A stretch of 64,000 nt of DNA from Corallochytrium limacisporum (Eukaryota; Opisthokonta), in the NCBI GenBank assembly GCA_002811645.1, contig PDIP01000026.1:1-64000 (forward strand), read 5' to 3'. The position numbers and the translations under genes are program-made. The notes beneath the pieces were generated by a model, which did not search any database, had not been told where the DNA came from, and saw nothing but the letters and a program-made list of their open reading frames with translations. Of this stretch, positions 39,627 to 49,820 are shown piece after piece. Positions within the stretch are counted from its first letter, which is position 1. Every line of letters begins with the position of its first letter.

Positions 39627-40922
39627 ATGCCTTTAACGGTGGTGCCTTTGCGCACCGTTATTGCATTTGAACGGTCACTGGCAGTGCGTGCAATTACCAC
39701 GGGCGCCAGCCGTCGTACAGTAGAAGCTGCCACAACAGCACGAGAGACTGAGACAGCAAAAGATCGGAGGGTGAACTCTGTCGAGTCGGGCAGAAATAAA
39801 CCTGCTTCGAGCCTAGAATGCCAGAAGTACCCGTTGCTCTTCGGATCAAAGCCCAAGTGCCACTCTGGACCTATTCCCCAGAACTTGAGTGCCGACCGGA
39901 ACGAGCGCGTGTGGCCCGACGGTCTCCGCGAGTATCAACTGGAAGGCAAGTTCATTCCAAGCGTCACCAGTGTGCTCAGCTACTACACCGCAGACAATGA
40001 TCTCCGAGCACTAGCTAACTATCGCCCAGAGCCCATGTGGCAACTCGAGCTACTACCTACTCCTTTCCTGGAGCTGCAGCGCCTGATCGACCTCCGCGTG
40101 TGCCTCAACACAAAGATGGAGAGTCATCTGACTGGTGCACCGAATGTGGATACTTTAGCCTTCAATTCCAACGGTGAGGTAAGTCAGCGGAACCAACATG
40201 TCTTTGAGACTATCGGGGAGCCATTGTGGAAGAAGCTCAAAGAGTTTCTTGACACTCGAGTGAGTGACATAGTCGCGATTAATGATGTCGTGCTAAACAC
40301 TGAGCACCGATATGGCGGCTGTGTGGAATTGGTTGCTCGCATAGATGATCGTCCGCGTTTGTCCCTGTTCCGCTTCCTCATGGTCTATCGCCAGCCCATG
40401 AGTACGAAGTGGGCTGTAAGCACCCAGGAGTACTCTGCACAGAGCGCAGCCTACGTCTCTGCCATCAACCACGACCCACGACTACCCGTAACAGTCGACT
40501 CCGTGGTCAATGTGTGGATGGATGAAACTGTGGCCAATACGACGGTGAAGAAAGTCGCCCGCTTAGAGAAGCCCTTGACCGTGGTAATCCAAGATGATCT
40601 TGAAACCATGGAGCAAAAGCTTCAGGAGTTCATTCCCGAAGTCACACCCTTCACGGATTGGCTGCAGGTCCGTACCCGCGGTGGCAACATTGATTTTGAC
40701 CAGATCTTCCTGCACCCAGCCCAGTGCGCTGTCTATGCCACTAAGCTGCGCCGCTTCCGAAAGACCAAGAAGCCATACCCGGGTCTGACGGACCTGCCAA
40801 AGGAGACAACATATGCTGAGAAGCTGTTCGAGACCGGTGGTACGAGGTACTGGCCTGGTGCAGCACGCATTGGCAAGGGTGCGGACCCTGGTCATGGTCG
40901 TCGTCGCAGAACCCGTCGTTAA
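39627..40922 (+). CDS. MGME1-like mitochondrial protein with degenerate nuclease motifs
   Basis: A 431-aa protein. The first 48 residues are rich in Arg, Ala, Ser and Thr with few acids, which looks like a mitochondrial presequence. GKFIPSVTSVLSYYTADN recalls the PSVTxVL motif of mitochondrial exonuclease MGME1, and EHRYGGCVELVARID followed by QSAAYVSAINHDPRLP matches the spacing of its PD-(D/E)XK core. The catalytic residues, however, look lost: the DWKT position reads LFRFLMVYRQP, and the GxxxH helix has no His. The C-terminus is a basic RRRRTRR tail that could bind nucleic acid. It may be a pseudo-nuclease or a structural mitochondrial protein. Family assignment is tentative. Confidence 0.5.
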   Translation: MPLTVVPLRTVIAFERSLAVRAITTGASRRTVEAATTARETETAKDRRVNSVESGRNKPASSLECQKYPLLFGSKPKCHSGPIPQNLSADRNERVWPDGLREYQLEGKFIPSVTSVLSYYTADNDLRALANYRPEPMWQLELLPTPFLELQRLIDLRVCLNTKMESHLTGAPNVDTLAFNSNGEVSQRNQHVFETIGEPLWKKLKEFLDTRVSDIVAINDVVLNTEHRYGGCVELVARIDDRPRLSLFRFLMVYRQPMSTKWAVSTQEYSAQSAAYVSAINHDPRLPVTVDSVVNVWMDETVANTTVKKVARLEKPLTVVIQDDLETMEQKLQEFIPEVTPFTDWLQVRTRGGNIDFDQIFLHPAQCAVYATKLRRFRKTKKPYPGLTDLPKETTYAEKLFETGGTRYWPGAARIGKGADPGHGRRRRTRR

Positions 40923-41150
40923 AGAGACACGCATAAGTTTCCATTCCACATAGCATCAAATCATGTTACCATACGTATCAGTGTTGTTCACATTAGAAAG
41001 CATAGTATCGAAAGAAGACGAACCCAACGGAACACTTGAACATGACCTAGTCACATTAAAAAGGGTGATGTGTGATGTTGTAATGATGTTCTGTGTGCAG
41101 CTTTGCTTGGCAATAACCCTAAAACTTTCGAAATCCTTGCCAACTCCTTC

Positions 41151-41750
41151 TTAAACATTATTGGCACTGCCAGTGTTCTGGTTGCCACCTCCTCCAAAGA
41201 GTGAACTCGCCATGTTGCCCGCCAGAGCACTGCTCATGAAGCCAGCGGCCATGCTGGTGGCCTGTTGCTTGGCATCCCGACGGCACTTCGTGTAGCCGTA
41301 GACATTGGAGAGATTTAGTGACAGGGCTACCACAACGATGATCAGCCAGCTAACAGAGATGCTGAACAGCGCTGCTAATCCAAGAGCAACCCATGCCACA
41401 GGATAGCCATACAGAGAGGTCCAGAAGGTCCGCGACTCTGCAGGGTTGGGCTTCCACTGATCGTGCCGGGACTCAAACCGCCAGGTTGTCGTGCCGTCCT
41501 CCTGTACCTCATTCCACCACCGCAATCCAACTAAGAGCCGTCCGGACACGTTCTTTACAAACCAGAAGTCCATTGCCAGCAGCAGCGTGACAATAATGAA
41601 ATTGATCACGAAATTATTTAGGACCCATGTGCAGATAATGTACCAAACCAAAGCCACGGTCCGGAATAAAAGGTGGAAGAATACCACATTTTTGTTACTG
41701 CGGCCCTGAAAGGCGTCAAAGCCTTGCATAGGCTGTTGGTCCGGCTCCAT
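41151..41750 (-). CDS. TVP23: Golgi membrane protein TVP23/FAM18
   Basis: A 199-aa four-helix membrane protein of the TVP23 family, which cycles in the trans-Golgi/endosome system. Helices are at about 22-42 (VVFFHLLFRTVALVWYIICT), 45-62, 117-135 and 138-158. Between helices 2 and 3 lies the family core LVGLRWWNEVQEDGTTTWRF, then ESRHDQWKPNPAESRTFW, diagnostic motifs of TVP23. SNVYGYTKCRRDAK follows the last helix. The cytosolic tail is Gly/Asn-rich. Length is normal. It converges on the MGME1-like gene. Confidence 0.93.
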   Translation of the reverse strand: MEPDQQPMQGFDAFQGRSNKNVVFFHLLFRTVALVWYIICTWVLNNFVINFIIVTLLLAMDFWFVKNVSGRLLVGLRWWNEVQEDGTTTWRFESRHDQWKPNPAESRTFWTSLYGYPVAWVALGLAALFSISVSWLIIVVVALSLNLSNVYGYTKCRRDAKQQATSMAAGFMSSALAGNMASSLFGGGGNQNTGSANNV

Positions 41751-42157
41751 GGTTATATTCTGTGTTATTTCTGCAAGGTCGTATACTTGCTAGTGTTCTT
41801 TGATCCCTTGGACACTCTTCCGATCTGAATGGAGCCAAATGTTTCACACTCAGTTTCTATGAAAGGGGACCCGTCGGCAACTCCTCTCGACTTCGCTTCC
41901 CACACACGCCAAGTCACTGGCTTGGCTGACTACCTAACGAAACAAATTTCGACCTATTTGATGTCCAAAATAGCATACAATGTGTCATCCTTGTCCATCA
42001 CCTATCAGCTACTAGTAACATCTTCAAAGACGAAAGGGTGAAAAAGAGAAAGCGCTGGAGTTCGTAGAGACCGCCAAACTCTCACTGCACATCACAAAGA
42101 CAAGGCTTTGAAACCGAAAACGCCACAACACCTCCTCAGTCCCGGTGCCGTGGACAC

Positions 42158-42187
42158 CACCACCACCCCACCCCGGGGGGGGACCCG
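42158..42187. repeat. intergenic GC palindromic tract
   Basis: CACCACCACCCCACCCCGGGGGGGG then ACCC; CCCCGGGG core, in the spacer between TVP23 and the ENTH-kinase gene. Confidence 0.6.
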
Positions 42188-42850
42188 AAACGCCATTTCA
42201 TCCCTCCGCGCCCAGACAGCTCCCGTCCTCCTCGGGCTTGGCGGAGGGTGGCACTTTTCCCGCTTTCCGGTGGCTTTTTTCAGTACTTTCGCTATGGAAA
42301 CGGTTCGTGCTGCTCAACTGCGGCATAGTGGAAGTGCAGAGTGGATATCCGTATATCAATAACCGACCGATCTCGAAGCAACCCCTTGCTGAAAACGACC
42401 AGAGAGGTTTGTCCCATGGGTTGGGCACGTATAAATACATGACAGTACAAAGTATGTTTAGTATGACTTAGTAAATTGCTTACATCACACAATATGAATT
42501 ATACCTATCCCCTAAACATGCATCTCTGCCCCATGGCGGGCCAATCAAGAGTGCGGGTAGCCCGGAAAAATGTTGCCCAGAAAGAAAAAATGGAAAAAGT
42601 AGAAACGAAACGTTTTGGGTCCACGTCCCATTCCGGCCCAACACCCGCTTAACATCCACACATGCCCGCCCGCTTAGGCAGAGCGGAAGGGCGGGCAAAA
42701 GGTGAAACAAAGCAGAAGACACAAAAAAAAAGGGGGGGTTAAAAAATGGAAATAAAATAAAAAAAAAAGAAAAGCGCCTGCCACACTTTTCCCTTGCCTC
42801 GCCTGTCGCGTCCGACCGAGCGAGGGGCTCTTTGTCGTCGCCAGATCTCC

Positions 42851-42890
42851 TCCCCCCCCCCCGCGGGGCGCCCCCGGGGAGAGGGGCTGG
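42851..42890. repeat. intergenic GC palindromic tract
   Basis: C11 GCGGGGCG C5 GGGG AGAGGGGCTGG: two C/G units in tandem, about 70 bp before an assembly gap. Confidence 0.6.
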
Positions 42891-42961
42891 GCAGGAAAGA
42901 GTCTCGCTCTGGGATTCCCGGTCCGCACATTTTTGGGAGGAAGGGGCGAAGGAGGGAGGGA

Positions 42962-43166
42962 NNNNNNNNNNNNNNNNNNNNNNNNNNNNNNNNNNNNNNN
43001 NNNNNNNNNNNNNNNNNNNNNNNNNNNNNNNNNNNNNNNNNNNNNNNNNNNNNNNNNNNNNNNNNNNNNNNNNNNNNNNNNNNNNNNNNNNNNNNNNNNN
43101 NNNNNNNNNNNNNNNNNNNNNNNNNNNNNNNNNNNNNNNNNNNNNNNNNNNNNNNNNNNNNNNNNN
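42962..43166. other. assembly gap, 205 N
   Basis: The left flank ends GGGAGGGA and the right flank begins with about 20 almost uninterrupted G, so the missing sequence is probably an extended G-rich tract. Confidence 0.95.
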
Positions 43167-43642
43167 GGGGAGGGGGGGGGGGAGGGGGGAAAAAAGTGAC
43201 GCTTGTTTTCGGGCGAAAATCGTTGTCGCTTTTGGGGGGTTCGTGGTTCCTTTTGGTAGCTCGCTGAAAATTTTATCGGGTCCGTGTTTATTTGTTTTCT
43301 TTTCGGGCGTATGGACCACGGGTAGGTCGGATGATTGGGATGGCGCAATCTCAACCGTTAAGGATTGTGTATGAGGGTATTTTCTGGAGATTGGTAAATG
43401 ATGACGGAAACAATGTATTGTGTAATCAGCGGGAACGAAGGATAAACCTGGTGACTCTCAGATTGGATGAGCAGCCGTGATCTGTTGGCAGTTACGCATA
43501 GCCATACAACAGCAGAGAGTGAGAGAGAGACCACTGGACTCTCCCCATGAGAACATCGACCATGTGAACTGCTGAAGTCAAGCAACATGCAATAGTTTCA
43601 TCGCCACTGGCGCAAAACATAGACCCGGAACGAAAGGCAGCA

Positions 43643-46600
43643 ATGAGCAAATTCGTTCGCGGTGTAAAGGCGAAGGGAGGCAGTCCCGTGCAGAGGGCGG
43701 TCCGTGGTTTAACTAGCAACGATGATAACAATCTTGCTTTTTCACGGCAGGACCTTCGGACTGTCCACGAGGCCAGTCATTCATTGGCGAAAATGAGAGA
43801 GCTACAGGACACCTTAAGTCGGCGGTTAAACGATTCAAGTAGCTGGCGGCACTGTCTGAAGGCATTGCTGCTCATAGAGTTTTTAGTTCGGAATGGTGGA
43901 GAAGCGTACGTTCAGCGCTATATTATGTCAGACATGGGTCGCATCGTAGGACTAGAATGCTACATATCATCACAAACTGTGGCGGGACAGAGGGTTGAGG
44001 TTGCCATCCAAGGCAAGGCAAGGGATCTGGTTAATACGTTGAACTCCGGTGCCCATCTCATGAAGGTTCGCTTGGAGGCGAGTACTACTGGAATTGATAC
44101 GGAGATTGCCCGCTGGCGCAACGAGCTGACGCCGTTCGTGGCGAATCCCATGGTGTTTGATGGAACGGGGGACGATGCTAATCATGGGACTCGCTCCTCT
44201 GGCGACAGTCTGAGCTCTTCCGGTGGGTATAGTAGTACAAAAGCAGCTACGGCAACAAGCGCTTACGGCTATGGCATTGCAAACCCGGGCAAGAACCGCC
44301 ACCGTGGCCTGCAGGAACCCCCAACTGTCGCTCCCCGCCGACGATCTGTAGACTCTGCTGAGCACGAGCACAGCCCGAGAAAGACGACAGGAGGTAGCAC
44401 TGATCGCAACAAGAGCGGAAAGACAGGGCCACCGCCACCACGACCTCCTAAATCCTCCGAAGTCACGGAGAAAGCGGCGGCATACCAGCGGAGTCTGTCC
44501 AACACTTCTCTAGAAAAGAGTCTGCCACCACGGCCTGCCAAAGACCCGTATGTGCTGCCGCCGAAACCAACGGCGACATACAAGCCACCCCCAAGATCTG
44601 TAGCAGGTCCTGAATCGACAAACGCCTCAGAAGGCGTGCAGGGTGGCGGATACAAATCTTCCACTGTTGCATACAAATCATACAAGCCACCAGACGGATA
44701 CAAACCACCTGGACAACCGAATCAGAATGAATCATCACAACAGCAGGCGTCAATGGATGCAGGGACACTGCCAGATAAACCACGGGGTAGTAGGATTCTT
44801 GTAAAGAAAATGCCGGATCAGCGGGCGCGGATGTCACAGCGTGGAGCTGTACTGCAAGAGTTGATGGCTCGTACGCAGAAGGAAGCTCCTGCAGCAGTTA
44901 GTCCGCGCACATCCCAGCTGAATCCCGTACGTTCTACCGCTGAGGAGTCGGTTCGCAGGAACCAACAGGCCGTCTTTGATGAGCTGCTAAGGACGGCACC
45001 GCCACTGGAGCCAGTACGGGAACCAGAACTGCCACCGAAGTCGGAAGCGGAGCAAAAGATCGAACCAGAACGGGACGTGTGGGCGGAACCAGACCCCACT
45101 CTCTTGGCAGCGGGCCATACCGTGCCACTGGATACTAAGGACACACTGCAGGAAGAAATTAACAAATTGAGTGCGCATTTGAACCAACTCGAAGCTGAAC
45201 GCAGGAAGACCAGTGAACTGATGCTACCGGAGCGACCGTCAAGCTCGACAAGCGCTCCTGAAGTAACCGTTGTCAGTCCTGAAGTACCTGTGCCGGAACG
45301 CGACTACAGCGAGGATCCCTTCAAAATGCTATGGCCAACCAAAAAAGACACGGGACCAAAGACTCTGCAGGAGATGCAGAGAGCAAAGGAACAAGAGAGG
45401 GCACACAATAAGAACCAGTCGAGCGCTGTGCCTCCGCCGCGTAATTCGACTTCTAATTTGCACTATCAAAACCAGCATCAGAAACAACAAATGCACCATG
45501 CCCAGCGCAATTTGGAGCAGTTGACAGGTCGAGCACCATCACCACAGCCATATGCACAACAAACGCAACAGACTCAGTACCGGAATGGAGCGCAGGGCCA
45601 CACTGTTGTGCAACAGCGGCAGCAACACTTGCAGCAGGCACAGCGGGCGATGCCAGCCATGGACTTTGGTGTCATGCCGAACGGTGGCCCTTCTCCATTG
45701 GCTCCCGAGAAGATCAGTCCTCCGCCGCGATCAAAGTCAGATGATCGGCTGAATTCACCTGGGCGGGATCTTTACCAGTTTGATCCCTACCGCGAAGACG
45801 AGCAGCAAAAGAAGATCAATCAGCAACAACAGCAACAGCAACAGCGACAACAGCAACAGCAACAGCAACACCAGCTTCAGCACCAGCTCCAACACCAGCA
45901 CCAGCACCAGCACCAACCACAACAGCATCCACAACGACAACAACAGCAGCAGCAGCAGTATCGCCAGCAACCATCTCTTGCTACATCGCCGCAACAGCAT
46001 GGTCAATACATGGGCCAGCAACGCATGATGCAACCCCAACAGGGACCACAACAGTTACCTCTGCAACCTGTACGTGTCGAGCAGCACCATGCCATTCCGC
46101 GACCGAAAACGGCTCGCCAGTGGCAACAACCACCATCCTTGGTGCAGCAACAGCAGCAAGTACCCGCAGCCAGTAGCTACACACCAACGGTCGAGCACAA
46201 CGCAGGACTGGGCTTTGACGAAGTTGACCGGATGCGCCTTGTGCCAGAGAAGCAGATCGGTTCGGGTCACTTTGGAAGTGTGCATATGGGCAAGATGATG
46301 ATGAGCGCTGGTGAGGCTTACAATGGTGGTTACGATCGAATGAACCACCACTCGCCTTTTCACCATGCGCAGGAGCCGCCCACGAGCAATGGTATTGTCT
46401 CTATCCGCGTGGCCATCAAGGTTCTCCGGTCCCAGGGCTGGGATCCTGAGTTCCACAAAAGTTTTATGGAGGAATCGGCCGCCATGCGGAACCTGAGCGG
46501 TGAATTTGTGGTCAACTTGATTGGTGTGAACGTAAAGCAACAGCCGTATCTGATGGTAATGGAATTTATGGACAAGGGTTCCCTCGAGGGCGTGTTACGG

Positions 46601-47161
46601 TCGAAGCAAGGAGAACACTTGTCACTGTGCCAGCGTCTGTGGTTCTCCTGGCGAATCGCTGAGTGCATGCACTTCCTGGAGACACAGTCGTACGTGCACC
46701 GTGACTTGGCTGCCCGCAATATTTTGCTTGCCGATGGCGGTCGCATTGTCAAGCTCGGTGATTTTGGGCTTGCACGCAGCGTGTACCAAAGCCAGGTCTA
46801 TTCCATGAGCGCTCCAAAGGACATGCCTGTGCAATGGATGGCTGAAGAGTCTTTGGCCCGTGCCATCTTTACCACCAAGAGTGACGTGTGGAGCTACGGT
46901 ATGACCCTCTTTGAGATATTTAGCAATGCCGAACTCCCTTGGCCAGGGGTGATGAACCACCAGGTCCTTGGACTCATCCGCACTGGGGCCCGCCCCGTGA
47001 AACCAGAATCTTGTCCTCTGAACATCTACAATTCAATCCTCATAGCCTGCTGGAACAAAGATCCGAACCAACGACCTTCGTTCCGGCAGCTGGCGGATCA
47101 GACGCAAACGCTGTATCTGAAGCACGGCGGTGCCACGCTCGGCTTCCAGGCCATTGAATGA
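43643..47161 (+). CDS. ENTH-domain tyrosine kinase (novel architecture)
   Basis: An 1172-aa cytoplasmic protein. Residues about 10-155 form an ENTH/ANTH-type fold as in epsins (SSWRHCLKALLLIEFLVRNGG, GKARDLVNTLN, MKVRLEA). These domains bind phosphoinositides at endocytic sites. Residues about 195-400 are disordered and proline-rich with SH3-ligand motifs (PPPPRPPK, LPPRPAK, YKPPPR). About 720-850 is Gln-rich. A tyrosine kinase domain fills about 868-1165: IGSGHFGSVHMG, VAIKVL (Lys926), YVHRDLAARNILL from His1019, DFGLAR (Asp1040), two activation-loop tyrosines (VYQSQVY), PVQWMAEES and DVWSYGMTLFEIF. A roughly 40-residue insert separates the glycine loop from VAIK. No SH2, SH3 or membrane segment is seen. 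All catalytic residues are kept, so an active kinase recruited to clathrin-coated membranes is inferred. Confidence 0.9.
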   Translation: MSKFVRGVKAKGGSPVQRAVRGLTSNDDNNLAFSRQDLRTVHEASHSLAKMRELQDTLSRRLNDSSSWRHCLKALLLIEFLVRNGGEAYVQRYIMSDMGRIVGLECYISSQTVAGQRVEVAIQGKARDLVNTLNSGAHLMKVRLEASTTGIDTEIARWRNELTPFVANPMVFDGTGDDANHGTRSSGDSLSSSGGYSSTKAATATSAYGYGIANPGKNRHRGLQEPPTVAPRRRSVDSAEHEHSPRKTTGGSTDRNKSGKTGPPPPRPPKSSEVTEKAAAYQRSLSNTSLEKSLPPRPAKDPYVLPPKPTATYKPPPRSVAGPESTNASEGVQGGGYKSSTVAYKSYKPPDGYKPPGQPNQNESSQQQASMDAGTLPDKPRGSRILVKKMPDQRARMSQRGAVLQELMARTQKEAPAAVSPRTSQLNPVRSTAEESVRRNQQAVFDELLRTAPPLEPVREPELPPKSEAEQKIEPERDVWAEPDPTLLAAGHTVPLDTKDTLQEEINKLSAHLNQLEAERRKTSELMLPERPSSSTSAPEVTVVSPEVPVPERDYSEDPFKMLWPTKKDTGPKTLQEMQRAKEQERAHNKNQSSAVPPPRNSTSNLHYQNQHQKQQMHHAQRNLEQLTGRAPSPQPYAQQTQQTQYRNGAQGHTVVQQRQQHLQQAQRAMPAMDFGVMPNGGPSPLAPEKISPPPRSKSDDRLNSPGRDLYQFDPYREDEQQKKINQQQQQQQQRQQQQQQQHQLQHQLQHQHQHQHQPQQHPQRQQQQQQQYRQQPSLATSPQQHGQYMGQQRMMQPQQGPQQLPLQPVRVEQHHAIPRPKTARQWQQPPSLVQQQQQVPAASSYTPTVEHNAGLGFDEVDRMRLVPEKQIGSGHFGSVHMGKMMMSAGEAYNGGYDRMNHHSPFHHAQEPPTSNGIVSIRVAIKVLRSQGWDPEFHKSFMEESAAMRNLSGEFVVNLIGVNVKQQPYLMVMEFMDKGSLEGVLRSKQGEHLSLCQRLWFSWRIAECMHFLETQSYVHRDLAARNILLADGGRIVKLGDFGLARSVYQSQVYSMSAPKDMPVQWMAEESLARAIFTTKSDVWSYGMTLFEIFSNAELPWPGVMNHQVLGLIRTGARPVKPESCPLNIYNSILIACWNKDPNQRPSFRQLADQTQTLYLKHGGATLGFQAIE
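45819..45962 (+). repeat. CAG/CAA polyglutamine-coding repeat
   Basis: Dense CAG/CAA/CAC codons within the linker of the ENTH-kinase encode mainly Gln with interspersed His. Synonymous CAG/CAA interruptions argue against simple recent expansion. Confidence 0.85.
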
Positions 47162-48024
47162 CACAAGGGCATGGCGGATCTTCATAATTTATAGATTCTA
47201 TTTTCGATTTATATCCCTAGAAAATTCTAGTATTATTTTTGACCTGTATTCATCAGCACAGAAATCAACCCACTGATTCAATTTTTTACTACCTCCTCCA
47301 TTCAGATATATATCCAAATCCAACACAATCAATTTTGTTTCCGGAACAAATACGGCCCCCAATTCCTTCTCTCTCCCCTCTCCCCCCCCCCCCCGGGGGT
47401 ACCCCCCGGGCGTACCATTCCTTTGGCGCGCGCACCGTGCCACTATTTCTCTGCTGGCTTTTACCCTTTTGCCGAGGCGCACTGCACTGTGTGCACAAGA
47501 GCAGGTGCCCCGCGGACTCGTGGCGCAAGACGGCCCCCTCTTTTCGGGGCGGCGCAAGGGGGAAGGAGCGCGCTGGTAGTGGAAAATTTTTGTGCGGAAA
47601 CCACGGAGAGCGGCTCAGTCACGACCGACCGGACCGGGAGACAAAGAATTGGAGTGTTGAGAAGGGGAGTGGGGCCAAAGGCACAACAGTGGCCGGCCAT
47701 CGGTGGTGCAGTGCAGGAAGAAACGGGCGTCGCACGAAGGAAGCGCGCGGGTTTGGTGCCAGGGTTCAAAGTCGCGGCCGCCATCGGGGTCTAGGGCACC
47801 CCTCGTGTTTTGGCATTTTTTTCTTTTCGAATGTCTGGCAAGGAGACAGGGACAAAAAGTGAGTCTTGGCAAACCACAGAATATGAGATCCGTATTGTAT
47901 GCTATTTCAAAAGTTTGAGATCGAAAGTGTGACGGTAAGAGTCAAACTCTCTGCAAATAAGGAACACCCGAGTTTAGTACCCGTGTGTTTTGTTCTTTTT
48001 TTCTTGTTCATATCGTGATCAACT
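47162..48024. other. spacer between ENTH-kinase and SUB2
   Basis: AT-rich 3' sequence, then a GC palindromic tract (47381-47411) and about 400 bp of GC-rich sequence with spurious frames, then the SUB2 leader. No gene is seen. Confidence 0.6.
47381..47411. repeat. intergenic GC palindromic tract
   Basis: C14 G5 TA C6 GGG: a C-run/G-run palindrome repeated twice in 30 bp. Confidence 0.65.
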
Positions 48025-49299
48025 ATGGCTCCCACTAAGAACGACGCTGACGCAGAGAATGAGCTGCTCGACTACGAGGAAGACGGTGAGGACGTCCAGG
48101 CCGGAACCGGTTCCTCGGATGTCAAGAAGGGCACCTATGTCGGTATTCAGAGCAGTGGTTTCCGTGACTTTATGCTAAAACCGGAGCTGCTTCGTGCCAT
48201 CGCGGACTGTGCTTTTGAACATCCTTCCGAGGTTCAGCAGGAGTGTATTCCTCAGGCAATGTTGGGCGTGGATATTTTGTGTGAGGCCAAGTCAGGTATG
48301 GGTAAGACTGCGGTCTTTGTGTTGACCACTCTGCACCAGATGGAACCCCAGGAGGGTAAGGCGTCTGTGCTAGTCTTGTGCCATACTCGTGAGCTTGCTT
48401 TCCAAATTAAGAAGGAATATGATCGGTTCAGTAAATATTTGCCCGAGGTGAAGACTGCGGTATTCTACGGCGGTGTCAGTGTTAAGAACGACGAGAAGGT
48501 TCTGGAGACGGACCATCCCCATATTGTAGTCGGCACTCCCGGTCGCATTAAGGATCTGATTCAGCGGGGCAAGCTCAAGGTTGCGACCATCAAGCATTTC
48601 ATTCTGGATGAATGTGATAAGATGTTGGAGACTCTGGACATGCGCAAAGACGTGCAGGAAATCTTCATCCAGACTCCCAAGGACAAGCAAGTCATGATGT
48701 ACACTGCGACCCTCTCCAAGGACATTATTCCTGTCTGCCGTAAGTTCATGAGCAATCCCTTCGAGTTTACTTTCAAGGATGAGAGCGCCAAGACCTTGCA
48801 TGGTATTGCTCAATTCCAGGTTCAGCTGGAGGAGGCCAACAAGACAAGCAAGCTCCTTGCTCTGCTTGACGACATTGACTTCAACCAGGTCATCATCTTT
48901 GTCAAGAGTGTACCTCGGGCTCGTGAATTGGATCGTCTGCTGCGGAATTCGTGCTTCCCTTCCATCTGCGCCTACGGCCGTGGTATGAAACAGGAGGAGC
49001 GCATTGCTGTCTACAACAAGTTCAAGAACTTTGAGAAGCGTGTCATGGTCGCAACCGAGCTGTTCGGCCGTGGTGTTGACTTCGAAAAGGTTAATGTCGT
49101 CATCAACTACGACATGGCCACTGACGATGACACTTATCACCACCGTGTATACCGTGCGGGTCGTTTCGGCACCAAGGGTGTTGCCATTTCCTTCCTGAGC
49201 TCCCCTGAGGACAAGGAGATGATGGAGAAGGTGATCAAGCGCTTCGAGGTCTCCGTACCCGAACTGCCCGAGACAATCGACTCTTCCTTGTACAAGTAA
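48025..49299 (+). CDS. SUB2: UAP56/SUB2 DEAD-box RNA helicase
   Basis: A 424-aa ATP-dependent RNA helicase of the UAP56 (DDX39) family, acting in spliceosome assembly and coupling mRNA processing to nuclear export in the TREX complex. The motifs are in order: Q-motif region [28 protein letters not shown], motif [12 protein letters not shown], Ia HTRELAFQI, Ib TPGRIKDL, the diagnostic DECD (LDECDKMLE), [47 protein letters not shown]. Motif VI has Tyr where UAP56 usually has Ala. The acidic N-terminus ([13 protein letters not shown]) is typical. The gene has one exon, as seems usual here, and a convincing start. Confidence 0.95.
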   Translation: MAPTKNDADAENELLDYEEDGEDVQAGTGSSDVKKGTYVGIQSSGFRDFMLKPELLRAIADCAFEHPSEVQQECIPQAMLGVDILCEAKSGMGKTAVFVLTTLHQMEPQEGKASVLVLCHTRELAFQIKKEYDRFSKYLPEVKTAVFYGGVSVKNDEKVLETDHPHIVVGTPGRIKDLIQRGKLKVATIKHFILDECDKMLETLDMRKDVQEIFIQTPKDKQVMMYTATLSKDIIPVCRKFMSNPFEFTFKDESAKTLHGIAQFQVQLEEANKTSKLLALLDDIDFNQVIIFVKSVPRARELDRLLRNSCFPSICAYGRGMKQEERIAVYNKFKNFEKRVMVATELFGRGVDFEKVNVVINYDMATDDDTYHHRVYRAGRFGTKGVAISFLSSPEDKEMMEKVIKRFEVSVPELPETIDSSLYK

Positions 49300-49820
49300 A
49301 TCATCCATTACGAGCTTGTACAAGTGTAGATCGTTCAAACTATCATTTGTTGCGACAACCAAACACCAACACACAAAACACATACACACACACACTCAAA
49401 TTAAAACTTACATTCGCATAAATTTCAGCTCTACGGAACAAACTCAGTCCCTCCCTTGAACTCGAAATTACCGTGATCGTCCGTATACAATATAGCCCGG
49501 TTCCCTTTTCCAGCAAAGGTCCCATTATGGTAGTCTTACCTGCTCGGTTGGGACGCTGTACTTTTGGTATACAGACTTGGACTCATTAAACTCATTGATT
49601 CTTTGTTTTTTTTCCAGCGCCTTTGGCGCGGCGATGGAATTTAGTGAGCCGGCAGTTGTGCGCGTCCGGTCGGCTACTTGGAGGCGGGTATCACCAATCT
49701 CTGATGTTGCTTCCAATTCATGCGCCTACTAAGCGAGGTAATGAACAATGCATGAAACTTAGAGGTTGCGTATCTCCCCAGTACTTTAATACTTTAGCAA
49801 CCATTCTGTTGCACAAGTCT
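49300..49820. other. spacer between SUB2 and GUCD1
   Basis: Contains an AC-rich stretch near 49363-49396 and a pyrimidine tract ending TTTTTTTTCCAG at 49617, which resembles a 3' splice site; no matching upstream exon is recognised. In-frame ATGs at 49704 and 49752 could extend GUCD1. Confidence 0.5.

Larger units (their letters stand above)
41751..43642. other. divergent spacer, TVP23 and ENTH-kinase genes, with a gap
   Basis: 1.9 kb holding two GC palindromic tracts, an A-rich/G-rich stretch and a 205-N gap whose right edge is a G-rich run. The open frames crossing the gap are artefacts of the N run. No gene is recognised. Confidence 0.6.

Noticed and set aside
42480-43374. Long frames across the 42962-43166 gap
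   Set aside because: They are open only because N bases were read through.
48370-49395. 341-codon open frame antisense to SUB2
   Set aside because: It mirrors the strongly conserved helicase codons, has no domain of its own, and is a typical shadow of a biased coding sequence.
49606-49617. Pyrimidine tract plus CAG considered as an intron acceptor before GUCD1
   Set aside because: No upstream exon or donor site with a matching frame could be identified, so an intron is not supported.
49623-49820. N-terminal extension of GUCD1 from 49623
   Set aside because: The codon at 49623 is TTG, not ATG; family length supports 49821, although the ATGs at 49704 and 49752 remain possible.
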